Shown here: positions 18,701 to 27,990 of the stretch, one piece after another | Layout of the letters: every line of letters starts with the position of its first letter | Numbering within the stretch: the first letter of the stretch is position 1 | NCBI RefSeq assembly: GCF_017115085.1 | Contig: NZ_JABXKJ010000206.1 | Coordinates: 1 to 64,000 of the forward strand | Direction: 5' to 3' | DNA from: Nostoc sp. NMS7 | GTDB lineage: Bacteria; Cyanobacteriota; Cyanobacteriia; Cyanobacteriales; Nostocaceae | DNA: 64,000 nucleotides | The notes under the pieces: model-generated | The model's database searches: none | Seen by the model: only the letters and a program-made list of their open reading frames with translations | What the model was told of the DNA's origin: nothing | Position numbers and translations under genes: made by a program

Positions 18701-19440
18701 TACAGTAATATGCCTACAACTGGGGAGACGCAATTAGGGGAGACGCGATTCATCGCGTCTCTACAATAGGTTTTATACCATTCCAGATACTCGCGGGGCG
18801 ATTCAAAAAATCCTGGATAGTCGGGATGGAGTAATCCAATGTTGGGGGTTTCAATTGGTGGGGGAATATCGCCGACTTTTAAACCCAAATATTTTTCTGC
18901 CAGTATCCAGAATAATGAAGCGACGTTTTCTTGGCCGCCAGCATTCCAGTAACCATAGATAATTAACCAGTTGCGTAAGTCTTGGACTTTTTGCACTGGT
19001 ACGTATTTTAGTAGTTTGGGGCCAATTTTTAAGAAGCTGATGTAACCAGCGAGTTTGTCTTCTTCTCGCCCGTTGCTAAATTTGTCGAGGATGAATTTAA
19101 CTGGTTTGGGCATTCCTTTGGGGTTGTCGCCAATGGCAAAGATACCCAGCTTGGTTAAACTCATCAATTCTAAGGCTGACTCAAACACTAGACGGATGGG
19201 AATTTGGGCAATGCGATCGCGCAACCACACAACCTGGTCATAATCAAATAGCAGGCTACCGAAAAATACATCCGCGTCATCAAGTGCTGCTTCTACCTCG
19301 GTGCGTTTGGTGGTAAGATCGCGATCGCTAAATACCCGAATATCCAACTCAGGACAGCGAGAGTTAGCCAAAAAAGCTGCTTTTCTATACAAGTCAGCGT
19401 TGAACGATTCAAACCCAGCAACCAAGACGATGCGTTTCAT
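15775..19440 (-). CDS. bchH: Magnesium chelatase subunit H (BchH/ChlH type)
   Basis: The H subunit binds protoporphyrin IX and, with the I and D ATPase subunits, inserts Mg2+ in the first committed step of chlorophyll synthesis. The 1221 residues show the CobN/Mg-chelatase domain throughout: N-terminal FESFNADLYRKA, GGPAGSMEAGRQ, LYGFPPGYGAVGTAALLNVP, HFGMHGTVEWLPG near 610, GRNIHALDPYRMPSP and RMLEAHGRGFW near the end. It is about 100 residues shorter than the typical 1330-residue ChlH, so it may be the second, BchH-like paralogue found in Nostoc. A palindromic DNA repeat is inserted in frame near residues 226-240. No other pigment genes are adjacent. Confidence 0.93.
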   Translation of the reverse strand: MKRIVLVAGFESFNADLYRKAAFLANSRCPELDIRVFSDRDLTTKRTEVEAALDDADVFFGSLLFDYDQVVWLRDRIAQIPIRLVFESALELMSLTKLGIFAIGDNPKGMPKPVKFILDKFSNGREEDKLAGYISFLKIGPKLLKYVPVQKVQDLRNWLIIYGYWNAGGQENVASLFWILAEKYLGLKVGDIPPPIETPNIGLLHPDYPGFFESPREYLEWYKTYCRDAMNRVSPNCVSPVVGILLYRKHVITKQPYIPQLIRSFESAGLIPLPIFINGVEGHVAVRDWMTTDYEIQQRQLGNIETPSLSSEAVKVNAIVSTIGFPLVGGPAGSMEAGRQVEVAKRILTAKNVPYIVAAPLLIQDIHSWTRQGVGGLQSVVLYALPELDGAIDTIPLGGLVGENIYLVPERVQRLIGRVKSWVALRQKPASERKIAIVLYGFPPGYGAVGTAALLNVPRSLLKFLHALKEQGYTVGDLPEDGEELIRRVKEADESLNDAENIPASVNVRTLEKWLGYLQTSRIEKQWKSLTGTGIKSYGDEFQIGGVQLGNVWIGVQPPLGIQGDPMRLMFERDLTPHPQYVAYYKWLQNEFQADALVHFGMHGTVEWLPGSPLGNTGYSWSDILLGNLPNLYIYAANNPSESMLAKRRGYGVLISHNVPPYGRAGLYKELVALRDLISEYREDPQKNYVLKEAICKKIVDSGLDADCPFADAKRLGIAFTPENIRMFSTHAFDDYLVELYGYLQVLENRLFSSGLHTLGEAPNQEELAAYLEAYFGEENEPHREEEKLITDLLMQSTDELTNLLRGLNGEYIPPAPGGDLLRDGAGVLPTGRNIHALDPYRMPSPAAYQRGREIAKKIIAQHLDEYGTYPETVAVMLWGLDAIKTKGESLGILLELVGAEPVKEGTGRIVRYELKPLVDVGHPRIDILGNLSGIFRDSFVNIIELLDDLFQRAANADEPEDQNFIRRHALALKAQGVENVSARLFSNPAGDFGSLVNDRVVDGNWESGEELGNTWQSRNVFSYGREDKGEARPEVLNTLLKTSDRIVQEIDSVEYGLTDIQEYYANTGGLKRAAEKQGGKKVTTSFVESFSKDTTPRNLDDLLRMEYRTKLVNPKWAQAMANQGSGGAFEISQRMTALIGWGGTADFTDDWVYDQAADTYALDAEMADKLRKANPEAFRNILGRMLEAHGRGFWQADSDKLDKLRQLYELTDEELEGVTV
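18722..18765. repeat. Palindromic repeat inserted in the Mg-chelatase gene
   Basis: An imperfect unit GGGGAGACGCAATTA (18722-18736) is followed by GAGACGCGAT-TC-ATCGCGTCTC (18740-18761), a perfect 10-base palindrome. The same palindrome occurs as a tandem intergenic repeat at 43919-44005. Here it is read through in frame, giving peptide RDAMNRVSPNCVSP. Confidence 0.9.
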
Positions 19441-19955
19441 GCTTGTAAGCTACGAAATATTTCTTTACTTAAATTTTAAACTGGCTCACAGGTTGATTGT
19501 TAAATATCTACCCACAGATTTTGGTGAGTAGTTCCTTGAGATAGGACGTAAATTCAGCTACCATCTCAATTAACCAGACAATTAAGCCCCTTGTTAAAGG
19601 TCGGTAAACTTCCGCCACAGTGTACTAAGTATATTTGTCAACGTTATTATCTGAAATAATGGAGGCAATTGCTGCATTTCAATTTATTGCAAAAATTAAC
19701 GGGTTATTCCCGATTTTGATAAATTATAATGGTTGTGTTTTTGGTGGCAATATACGTTTTAATTAGTGGATTTTACCACAGAATAGTTGCTTTTCAGGTT
19801 CGCCCAAAAACCAATTTTGTCTACCAGCATAGTCATGTTTAAAATAATCTGGACATTCCCAAGAAGTATTTCAAAAGATTTATTAACAAAACTTTGTCTC
19901 TATAATTGAAAGAGATTTGAACTAGTGTAAAAATAAGTAAGTTGAGGATGAAATC
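19441..19955. other. Intergenic region between Mg-chelatase and amidase genes
   Basis: A 515-base AT-rich gap that must contain two divergent promoters. I see no RNA gene or repeat. A 37-codon frame from ATG 19729 (MVVFLVAIYVLISGFYHR) is hydrophobic but lacks a ribosome site and is not called. The amidase ribosome site GAGGA is near 19943. Confidence 0.5.
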
Positions 19956-20897
19956 ATGAAATTTGGAATTGATAGCGGGCACAATTGTCCACCAGACACA
20001 GGAGCCAACGGGATTAAATTTGAGGATAATTTAACTCTAGATGTAGGTAATAGAGTTATAGCCAAGTTAAGAGCTTTAGGAAACGAAGTCGTAGTGTGTA
20101 GACCAAGTAGCGCTCGGACAGTAACTGAATCGCTTTCAAAAAGATGTTCTACAGCTAATGGGAGTAAAGTAGATATTTACGTCTCGATTCATTTTAACTC
20201 CTTTAATGGACAAGCTAACGGCACAGAAGTATTTGCAACTAGCGATACGGGGACGAAAATCGCTAAACCTGTACTAGATGAAATCGTCAAATTAGGATTT
20301 TTTAATCGCGGCGTTAAGAGTGGTTCCCATTTGTATGTTCTGAAAAATACCGACATGCCTGCGATTCTAGTAGAAGGTTGCTTTGTCGATTCACAAAAAG
20401 ATATGAATCTTTATAATCCAGAAGCAATGGCTAATGCGATCGTCAAAGGTTTAACTGGTAAAGTGCCAAGTGTTCCTGTTAAGCCCGTACCAGATGAAGA
20501 GGAGAATCTAGATACTACTATTCAGAGACTACAAAAAGCCTTAAATAGACTCAAAATAACTGATAAGAATGGTAATGCGTTAGTGGAAGATGGCTTCACA
20601 GGGGCTAATACAAAATCTGCGGTAGAAAAATTTCAGACTATTGTCGGGGTTCAGCCGACTGGAATTGCTGACTCAGCTACATGGAATGCCATAAATCTAA
20701 TTTTGGCAAAACGAATACTCAGACCAAACCATGCTGGTAATGCAGTTATCAGATACTTGCAATACCGTCTAGGTGTTGCTAATGATGGTGTCTATGGGCC
20801 GCAAACAGAGGTTGCAATTAAGAACTTTCAAAAGCAAAATGGTTTAGAAGCCGATGGAATTGTCGGGCCTACTAGCTGGCAGAAATTAATTGGTTAG
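19956..20897 (+). CDS. N-acetylmuramoyl-L-alanine amidase (Amidase_3) with two peptidoglycan-binding repeats
   Basis: This zinc amidase cleaves the stem peptide from MurNAc. Residues about 1-165 form the Amidase_3 catalytic domain: IDSGHNC (zinc His), KFEDN (Glu), YVSIHFNSF (His) and ILVEGCF (catalytic Glu). Two PG_binding_1 modules follow, about 180-245 (VEDGFTGANTKSAVEKFQ) and 250-313 (VANDGVYGPQTEVAIKNFQKQNGL). No signal peptide is seen, so export by a non-Sec route, release by lysis or a phage-endolysin-like origin are possible. In filamentous cyanobacteria such amidases can drill septal nanopores (AmiC), but this one lacks AMIN domains. Confidence 0.92.
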   Translation: MKFGIDSGHNCPPDTGANGIKFEDNLTLDVGNRVIAKLRALGNEVVVCRPSSARTVTESLSKRCSTANGSKVDIYVSIHFNSFNGQANGTEVFATSDTGTKIAKPVLDEIVKLGFFNRGVKSGSHLYVLKNTDMPAILVEGCFVDSQKDMNLYNPEAMANAIVKGLTGKVPSVPVKPVPDEEENLDTTIQRLQKALNRLKITDKNGNALVEDGFTGANTKSAVEKFQTIVGVQPTGIADSATWNAINLILAKRILRPNHAGNAVIRYLQYRLGVANDGVYGPQTEVAIKNFQKQNGLEADGIVGPTSWQKLIG

Positions 20898-21377
20898 GCT
20901 GATGGTAGATTGCTCATCTGGATTATAAAAGTATAGCGATCGCAGATGTAAATTTCTGCATCCTATAGCTATTTTAGGACTTACGCAGCCATGATTAGTC
21001 ATTGCGTCGGTTTATCGAATAGCTCAAGAAAACCTCAAAGATTGGTTATGCTATACAAAACCTGTGCCTCTCCTTAGCAAGGCTAGGGTGTACACACAAG
21101 TCCTAAAAACCTAGCTTGATGAAGTTTGACTCCTTTTGACTCGTTCCCATACTCCGTATGGGAATGCATTCATTGAGTCTCTGACTCAATATTTAACTGG
21201 AGGCAGTAGCCATTCTCATGCAAGCATGGGAACATGAAGAGTGCCGAGTATCATAGATACTAGGCTCAATTCTCCAAGCTTCTATTTCTTTACCTGCTTT
21301 TTTAATTGTTTCTTTGAGCGGAATAAAATCATCATCGTTTGTGCATAACTAAATTTTCTTGATAAAAATTTTGAGGA
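20898..21377. other. Intergenic region with repeat fragments
   Basis: It contains AGGACTTACGCA at 20976 facing GTACACACAAGTCCTAAAA near 21090-21110, probably a divergent member of the AGGACTTACGCA family. TTCCCATAC-TCC-GTATGGGAA is a perfect 9-base palindrome at 21144-21164. A related GTACACAAAAGTCCTAAAA end occurs near 59350. No gene seen. Confidence 0.6.
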
Positions 21378-21998
21378 TTAAGCAGCTACCAAATTATTTA
21401 GCTGCAATTCACACTGTTGAAAAATATAATTGACAGTAGCAAAGAGTTTATCTAGCTCATAAATTGTGTGAGGTAGAATATTTCTAGTAAATGCTTCTCC
21501 CTCTAACTTGCCAAATTGCCATGTTACTCCATTAGAAACAATACCGAAGATAATTATTGAAAATTCGCCGTTAAGCCTTTGAGCCGCAATCATTTCTGCT
21601 AAACATTGCGCCCAACCCGTTTCAAAATTATCTTGTTTTGCTTCTACTAAAATGAAGTATGGCTTATCAAATACAACTTTCCCTAATGGAGAACGTTTAG
21701 CCAAAATATATTCAGGAAATCCTGAGAGCTTTTCGTCATAATTCAGAGAATAATGACTCCACAAAATAAACTTGCTGCTATATAGTTTCCAAACTTGTTT
21801 TAACACTGGGGATATCAAGTTTTCGCATATAGCAAACTCAGAACAGTCAACGGCTCCTTCTCGCATCGTAAATTCTAAATCTTCCCGGAAGTAGTCAGAG
21901 ACATTAAACTCAGCTTCGCCTATGAAATTAGCTTCTGTATAGATAACCTGAAATGTTTTGAGGACTTCACCGATAGTTTTGTAACTACTAAAAGCCAT
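21378..21998 (-). CDS. Uncharacterised protein with a PD-(D/E)XK-nuclease-like core
   Basis: A 206-residue soluble protein of a family I do not recognise by name. The segment GFPEYILAKRSP ... KPYFILVEAKQDNFETGWAQCLAEMIAAQ looks like the core of a restriction-endonuclease fold, with a VEAK (E-x-K) signature followed by a Gln-bearing helix. I chose ATG 21998 rather than 22049 because GAGGAGG sits six bases before it. An inverted repeat at 22043-22091 lies just upstream and may control it or mark an old insertion. Function (nuclease, defence or other) is inference. Confidence 0.65.
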   Translation of the reverse strand: MAFSSYKTIGEVLKTFQVIYTEANFIGEAEFNVSDYFREDLEFTMREGAVDCSEFAICENLISPVLKQVWKLYSSKFILWSHYSLNYDEKLSGFPEYILAKRSPLGKVVFDKPYFILVEAKQDNFETGWAQCLAEMIAAQRLNGEFSIIIFGIVSNGVTWQFGKLEGEAFTRNILPHTIYELDKLFATVNYIFQQCELQLNNLVAA

Positions 21999-22042
21999 AT
22001 TTACCTCCTCAAGAATTTTGTACCTATGTGGGAAATCCAGTG

Positions 22043-22091
22043 ATATCATGTCCGCATAATTAGTTATTAAGTAATCAAGCAGACATGATAT
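22043..22091. repeat. Inverted repeat ATATCATGTC...GACATGATAT
   Basis: Perfect 10-base arms, 22043-22052 and 22082-22091, are separated by 29 bases. The left arm with its flank (TCATGTCCG-AATTA) matches the terminal repeats of the element at 53831-54281. It could be an excision scar or solo-terminus remnant, or an operator for the gene at 21378-21998. Confidence 0.75.
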
Positions 22092-22124
22092 GAGTATTTG
22101 CTTTGAAAAACGGATTCTTGAGTC

Positions 22125-23462
22125 TTAACGTTTGATTTCCTTAAACCGTTGTTGGGCCACTTGAAATGCTTCTTGCATCACCAATTGAATTTTCTGTTGA
22201 TCGGGTTTCTTACCTCCCATTAAATCACCAAAGTAAACGCAGGCTGCTTCCCCTAGTGCCCAGGTATAGGCGGCTGCCCAAGAGGCGGCGATCGCACTGC
22301 CAAAACCTGGGATAAATTTAATTAACTCCCGGGCGATCGCCTGTGCTAAAAAACCACCTGCGATCGCACTCACAACGCCTCCCGCCTGGGATGGAGTAAT
22401 TGTCTGCCCATATAATTTACCCAACAGACCCACCATTGATACTTGCAAGGCAGTGAGTACAGGCATTGTGGCAAATGGCAGAGGTACAGCCGCAAGGGTG
22501 GCAGACATAATCGCAAATGGTAAAATATAACGGCGTGCAGCATCTCGGTAAAGGTTGCCAATTTGCTTTCCAGCTTCTTCTTGATCCAATAGCTGATAAA
22601 TCGCCTGCGCTTCTGCTTGTGGGAGTAGTTCTGCCAAAGAATCTCGCAGTGCTTCTAAGCCATAAAATACCGGCGTGTAGCCATCTTCTTCTAAGGTAAA
22701 GTCAATTAGTACAGAGTGGTTAGTTATTCCGAGGAAGGCTTGTTGCATTGCAGCAAATGCGCGGTTGACTTCCTGATAATCTGGCGGATAGGCGGGATGA
22801 TCGACGGTATCACGAGGATAAACCTCATGTAAGCAGGTAACCACCAACAGACAGGGAATGTTTGGATACTGCTGGCGCAACTGTTGAGCAATTTGTCGTA
22901 GCGTCTCAGTTGCAAAATCATTGATTTTAACCGTCAGAAGCAGGATTCTAGCGGAATGAGTTTCCTGTTGTAAATCCCGAACCAACTCCTGAATAATTGT
23001 CTGAGTATCTTGTTTAACATCACCAAGTCCCACCGTATCAGTAAAAATTAGTAACGGCAGGTCATTAGAAGGATAGGCATAGCGCTGGGTGTGTTGCGTG
23101 TGGGGACGAAATCCTTGACCGACAATTTCGGCAGAAACTCCGGTCAATCCCCGCACAATAGAACTTTTCCCGGCTTGGGGTTTACCAATTAGCAGCGCTT
23201 CGGTAGTTGGCAGTTCCGCTCGAATTTTCTCTAAAATCTCTGCAACCTGATCCTCGCTCACACTAAACCATTCAACAACTGTCTGTCCTAGTTGTTCTAC
23301 GGGTAAGAGTTGCGTTAGACGTGTTGTTGCTTTGTTCCAGACACCAGCAATGCGATTTGTCCAGGAATTATCCACCGACTTTGTTATAGTATCAGTCGGT
23401 TCGCTCAATTGTTGAGAATCAGTTGACGGTGAGTCAGCATCACGTTGCTCAGTCATTTCCAT
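22125..23462 (-). CDS. Membrane-associated GTPase with DUF697-like C-terminus
   Basis: At 445 residues this is an Era/dynamin-related GTPase: G1 GKPQAGKSS near residue 95, G3 DTVGLGD near 143, and a degenerate G4 VVTCLHE instead of (N/T)KxD. The C-terminal part (about 300-445) has hydrophobic helices (YILPFAIMSATLAAVPLPFATMPVL; AIAGGFLAQAIA; GFGSAIAASWAAAYTWALGEA) of the DUF697 kind that anchor to membranes. The role is unknown; relatives occur in many cyanobacteria. It lies between a nuclease-like gene and a zinc-protein gene, all on the same strand, with gaps of about 40-75 bases. Confidence 0.82.
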   Translation of the reverse strand: MEMTEQRDADSPSTDSQQLSEPTDTITKSVDNSWTNRIAGVWNKATTRLTQLLPVEQLGQTVVEWFSVSEDQVAEILEKIRAELPTTEALLIGKPQAGKSSIVRGLTGVSAEIVGQGFRPHTQHTQRYAYPSNDLPLLIFTDTVGLGDVKQDTQTIIQELVRDLQQETHSARILLLTVKINDFATETLRQIAQQLRQQYPNIPCLLVVTCLHEVYPRDTVDHPAYPPDYQEVNRAFAAMQQAFLGITNHSVLIDFTLEEDGYTPVFYGLEALRDSLAELLPQAEAQAIYQLLDQEEAGKQIGNLYRDAARRYILPFAIMSATLAAVPLPFATMPVLTALQVSMVGLLGKLYGQTITPSQAGGVVSAIAGGFLAQAIARELIKFIPGFGSAIAASWAAAYTWALGEAACVYFGDLMGGKKPDQQKIQLVMQEAFQVAQQRFKEIKR

Positions 23463-23502
23463 CCAAAGGGTAGATAGAATTAAAACTACATCCTGTCTAT
23501 AT

Positions 23503-23868
23503 TTATCCTACTGCCAAACTTGGTTTCCCTAGAGTCAATCTACTTATCCGGCATTGCTGAATTTGAGGATAAGTTCTAGAAGCGTTGACAGGGTGCGATT
23601 CTAGATGAGTGACCGGAATTTGTTCGATTCTTTCAGGGGGTTTCGCTCCAGTTGCAACAGCATGAACAGCATGAAGAATATCGGCAGAATAGTACCGATT
23701 GCCACAAATATCACAAACACCAATCGTCACATCTTCGAGGATGACGAATCCATCTCTATGTTTAAATGCCTCGCGCTTTACAATTCGGGGTTGAACAATT
23801 CCTTCGCAATACTCGCATCTATATCCATACATACGGCTAGCCTTGAGCTTCAGTGACTTCATAAACAA
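23503..23868 (-). CDS. YgiT-type zinc finger protein (MqsA-like N-terminus)
   Basis: This 121-residue protein has two CxxC pairs, YRCEYCEG and GVCDICGNRYY, spaced as in YgiT/MqsA-type zinc domains, with KHRDGFVILEDVTIG between them. MqsA antitoxins add a C-terminal DNA-binding helix-turn-helix; here the tail (after residue 75) shows no such motif. A DUF4258-type toxin partner, common upstream of YgiT proteins, is not present. An ATG 12 codons downstream (MYGYRCEYC) is an alternative start. Likely an orphan antitoxin-like protein. Confidence 0.8.
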   Translation of the reverse strand: MFMKSLKLKASRMYGYRCEYCEGIVQPRIVKREAFKHRDGFVILEDVTIGVCDICGNRYYSADILHAVHAVATGAKPPERIEQIPVTHLESHPVNASRTYPQIQQCRISRLTLGKPSLAVG

Positions 23869-23922
23869 TGATAATCAGATTCTCTCAAATTAAGTTGGCA
23901 CAATGCGATCGTAGACTGGTTA

Positions 23923-25296
23923 CTAGCGGGGGTTAGACTTCCTTCTTTTGTTGGAAGTTGCAGGATTACCAGAAACTTCACCAGTTTTTAGCTCAGAGGC
24001 GGTAGGTTCTTGCTCATTAACTAATTGTGCTTGCCCATCCACAACGAGCTTATCCGTTTGTACCTCTTCAAGAACTTCTTCAGAAATAGCTGACTTCTCT
24101 ACTTCAACATCTTCGATAATTTCTTCTTGACTAGCTAAAAGCCCTGCATACTTAATTCTTTCTAAGCCCACCTGAAATCCAGTATAGTCGTCAATCATTT
24201 TATTCATATCAATATCAAGCTTGTAATCACGACGCAAATTTTGAATTTCGCTCTTAGTTGCTTCAATTTCCTTAATTGACTCATTCTGTATATTGTTCTC
24301 TAAAATTCCCTCAATTTCATCAAATAGAATAACGCCATCCTCACGTTTTGCAGAAATAGGATGACGTGCAATAAAGTCCTTCTTTAGACGATCTATTTTT
24401 TGAGACAATCTTTCTCTAGTCAATTTCTGCTGGGCACTGTGCTGCATGACATTCAACTTCTTAAACAAAATTTTGAAGTTCTGCTCAAAAACTCGTAGTG
24501 CATGGATTTCACGTTCATTCAGTGAATTTCGTTCTCGTGGCCACTCATTCACTACTCGAATAACATTCCGAGCAAAGCCAGCCTTACTAATTTCCAAGTC
24601 AGGAAAGTCTTTTAGAGTTTGTTCTATAACATCAAGAATAGTTTTACCAGCCATATTGCTTGATATTAAATCTTCAGTCAAGAATAAAAGCTCCGCTTCT
24701 TCTATTTCAAGAAACTCTTGCAAAAAAAGCTTTATTGCTTTGATGCAAATTGGCAAGGGAATAATATCCTCTATTTCAAGTTGTGCAGTTACATTGTCAG
24801 TTATAAAACAGAACTCTTCTTTAAGATCAGCAAGTTGAAGAATAAACTTCTCTTTAAGCAAAGGTCTTCTATGTTGACCTCCTCCTTTACCTAATAAATG
24901 CTTCTTAGCTTCATTGCCACTCTGATCACTATCTAATAAAACGATGGCTGCAATTTCATCAGCGTGCCTTCCACAAGCTAAATAGACCATGTAAGGAGTT
25001 TGTGAGGCTCCTCCTGAATCAACAATCGTAATTTGGTTTAAATCTAAAGTTTCTAAATTAGATACACCATTTGCTCGAAGATATATTGCGGCTCCTGCAA
25101 TGAGGATTTGATCACCAATACCTTCGACCATTAAATTACAATTACCAATGAAAACTGTTTCGCCTATGTGAGGCCCAATCGAAGACCTTAGAGGTTCATA
25201 ACGGCTCTGGGTTACTAAAACTGACTTCATCAAGTGCTGACATAATTGACTTGATCGCCTTAACTGCTTCATGATCAAGTTCTTCCCTATTTTCAT
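23923..25296 (-). pseudogene. OLD-family TOPRIM nuclease half, C-terminal fragment
   Basis: A 457-codon frame. From about residue 34 it reads PLRSSIGPHIGETVFIGNCNLMVEGIGDQIL and then IVLLDSDQSGNEAKK, the Glu and DxD of a TOPRIM nuclease domain as found in OLD-family proteins. The rest is helical and coiled coil, ending in a basic tail. The first 30 residues are out-of-frame reading of the upstream gene and are probably not native. With the next entry it forms one gene broken by an internal deletion plus frame change near 25200: the part with Walker B and the ABC signature is missing. Confidence 0.7.
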
Positions 25297-26002
25297 TGCT
25301 AAAAAGGCGAACTTTAGTAATTAATTCTGGATTATCACTAAAAACATCCAGTTCATCTACTATTTTGTTTCTTTGTTTTTGATCCAAAAATTCAAATTTT
25401 GTACCATCTAAATAATTATCTTGACCCAATTGAACTAATTTCTTAATAGGAACGCTTGAAGGAAGCGCAATACTAGACTCAATTCTAAATGTTCTAGGAA
25501 GTAATTTTTCTAACTCAATAACCTGTTTTTCATTAATTTGGTATGGTGTGTACACTCCTTTTTCAGGTAAATAGATCGTTAAACTATCAACATTATTGCG
25601 AAATATGAAAAAATTCTTAATAATAGTATTCCGATGAATTTCTGGAATAATTTTTTTTAAGCTGTCCTGTTCAGACTTATCGAGTTCAGCCCACTCAGAA
25701 CCAAAATCAGGATATTTTAATTCATTCTGTTTAACTGTGAAAAAAGGAGAATAGCGGCAGAAATCACTCCGCTCAATATATTTGCCGGATATAGCCTTTT
25801 CAATAGCACTTAACAAGTGAGACTTTCCAGATTCATTTGCACCAACAATTGTTGTAATTTTGGGATCAATGGAAACTTGAATATATGGGTAATAAGTATC
25901 ACCTATCATTTCCCAATGTTTAGGTTTTCTATTCTCTTGTTTTCTCAGGAAGTCGTCATTGAAGGATTTATAGAAGCGAATGAAGACTGTCTTGAGATGC
26001 AT
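25196..26002 (-). pseudogene. OLD-family ATPase half, N-terminal fragment
   Basis: A 268-codon frame starting MHLKTVFIRFYKSF, typical of RecF/OLD-type ATPases, with Walker A GANESGKSHLLSAI near residue 54 and the following substrate/dimer region. It stops at NPEPL just where the TOPRIM fragment takes over in another frame. No Walker B (LLLDEPE-type) or signature motif exists in either half, so hundreds of codons have probably been deleted. It is not a Gabija locus: no UvrD-like helicase follows. A two-gene functional unit cannot be excluded but looks unlikely. Confidence 0.7.
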
Positions 26003-26152
26003 GGGGTAAAATTTGATAGTACTATTGTGCTATTTGCGTAGCTGGCTCAGTTATAACAGTAGTTTGTGAGACATGTCATTACGCAATCAATAAAAATTTA
26101 ATAGATCAGGCTGCTGCATCATGCATCTGATCCAATCTAAATAACAAATTAA

Positions 26153-26173
26153 AAAGCCCGCAGTGCGGGCTTT
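26153..26173 (-). terminator. Intrinsic terminator of typA
   Basis: Perfect hairpin AAAGCCCGCA/TGCGGGCTTT; on the minus strand it is followed by a T run (TTTTTAATT), 27 bases after the typA stop. Confidence 0.9.
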
Positions 26174-26199
26174 CTAAATCAATTAAGTTATTGCTTTAC

Positions 26200-27990
26200 T
26201 TAACGTTTCGCCAACTTCTTCGACATCTTCCGCAGACGAATCGATTGGGGTGTAACTTCCACCAATTCATCGGAACCAATGTATTCCAAAGCACGCTCTA
26301 GGCTCATGTCTATCGGTGCTTGTAGTTGCACTAGTTCTTCACTACCAGCAGCCCGGTGGTTAGTTAACTGCTTGGTCTTACAGATATTTAGTTCCAAATC
26401 TTGGGAACGATTGTGTTCTCCCACAATCATGCCTCTGTAAACCTTTGTGCCGGGAATAATAAAGAATGCTCCTCTATCTTCAGCATTTCTCATGGCGTAG
26501 AAGGTAGAAACGCCTTCTTCAAAGGAGATTAAAACGCCTTTGTTACGGGCTTCAATGTCGCCACTGAGTTGACGGTAGTCTAAGAAGCTGTGGTTCATGA
26601 TGCCTTCGCCACGAGTCATCCGCATGAACTCACCCCGGAAACCAATCAAACCACGGGCGGGAATCACAAACTCTAGCTGAGTGCGATCGCCACTACCGGG
26701 TTGCATATCTTGCATTTCGCCTTTGCGTTGTCCCAAGCGTTCAATACAGCTACCCACACCATCAGCAGGAATGTCTAACACCAAAAGTTCAAAGGGTTCG
26801 CAAGGTTGACCGTTGATTTCGCGGTAAATTACCTGTGGCTGAGATACCTGAAACTCGAAGCCTTCCCGACGCATGGTTTCAATTAAGATACCTAAGTGGA
26901 GTTCTCCACGACCGGAAACTAGGAATTTATCGGGAGAATCGGTTTCTTCGACACGCAAAGCAACGTTGGTTTCAAGTTCGCGGAATAGGCGATCGCGTAT
27001 TTGTCTTGATGTTACCAACTTACCTTCTTGACCTGCAAAGGGCGAATCATTTACCCAGAAGGCCATTTGCAAGGTTGGTTCATCCACTTTAATTAGTGGT
27101 AAAGCTTGCGGATCATTGGGGTCAGTAATCGTTTCCCCAATATAAGCATCAGCGAAACCAGCCACCGCGACAATATAACCTGCGGTTGCTTCTTCCATCT
27201 CTACGCGCTTTAGTCCATCAAAGCCCATCAATTTGGTAATTTTACCCTTGACAATAGTACCATCTTCTGTTACTAAAGCTGCTTGCTGTCCTGAGCGGAT
27301 AGTACCGTTGTGAATTCTGCCAATGACAATCCGGCCCAGATATTCAGAATAATCCAGGGTTGTCACTTGCAATTGTAGAGGCTTAGTGCTGTCGCCTACT
27401 GGGGGTGGAACGTGTTGCAGAATCGCATTAAACAGGGGTTGCATATCTACGGATTCTGCTTCCAAGCTTTCTTTGGCGAAACCTGCCATCCCGGAGGCAA
27501 ACAGATAGGTAAAATCACACTGGTCTTCATCTGCCCCTAATTCCAAGAACAGATCCAAGACTTTATCAACAGCAACGTGGGGGTCAGCTTGACCACGGTC
27601 GATTTTGTTGATAATTACGATGGGGCGCAGCCCTTTTTCCAAAGCTTTTTTGAGTACAAACCGGGTTTGGGGCATGGGGCCTTCGTTGGCATCGACAATC
27701 AGAAGACATCCGTCAACCATGCCGAGTACGCGTTCAACTTCGCCACCAAAGTCAGCGTGTCCAGGAGTATCAACAATATTGATTAGCGTTTCTTTGTAGC
27801 GAACTGCTGTATTTTTGGACAGAATAGTAATACCCCGTTCCCGTTCTAGGGCGTTGGAGTCCATAACGCAATCCGGAACGTCTTCGCCTTCGCGGAAAAT
27901 GCCGGATTGTTTGAGGAGTGCGTCAACCAGGGTGGTTTTGCCGTGGTCAACGTGGGCGATAATGGCGACGTTGCGAATTGGGAGCGTCAT
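26200..27990 (-). CDS. typA: Translational GTPase TypA/BipA
   Basis: TypA is a ribosome-associated EF-G-like GTPase that helps 50S assembly and growth in cold or stress. The 596 residues show G1 [14 protein letters not shown], switch-I RGITI, G3 [15 protein letters not shown] and G4 NKIDR, domain II, and the C-terminal [24 protein letters not shown] region, then [15 protein letters not shown]. Length is normal. It is monocistronic with a strong terminator downstream. Confidence 0.97.
   Translation of the reverse strand: MTLPIRNVAIIAHVDHGKTTLVDALLKQSGIFREGEDVPDCVMDSNALERERGITILSKNTAVRYKETLINIVDTPGHADFGGEVERVLGMVDGCLLIVDANEGPMPQTRFVLKKALEKGLRPIVIINKIDRGQADPHVAVDKVLDLFLELGADEDQCDFTYLFASGMAGFAKESLEAESVDMQPLFNAILQHVPPPVGDSTKPLQLQVTTLDYSEYLGRIVIGRIHNGTIRSGQQAALVTEDGTIVKGKITKLMGFDGLKRVEMEEATAGYIVAVAGFADAYIGETITDPNDPQALPLIKVDEPTLQMAFWVNDSPFAGQEGKLVTSRQIRDRLFRELETNVALRVEETDSPDKFLVSGRGELHLGILIETMRREGFEFQVSQPQVIYREINGQPCEPFELLVLDIPADGVGSCIERLGQRKGEMQDMQPGSGDRTQLEFVIPARGLIGFRGEFMRMTRGEGIMNHSFLDYRQLSGDIEARNKGVLISFEEGVSTFYAMRNAEDRGAFFIIPGTKVYRGMIVGEHNRSQDLELNICKTKQLTNHRAAGSEELVQLQAPIDMSLERALEYIGSDELVEVTPQSIRLRKMSKKLAKR

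Noticed and set aside
19729..19842. 37-codon hydrophobic frame before the amidase gene
   Set aside because: No ribosome site and no conserved layout; could not be supported.
23923..26002. Gabija (GajA/GajB) defence system
   Set aside because: No UvrD-like helicase is adjacent and the ATPase lacks Walker B in both fragments.
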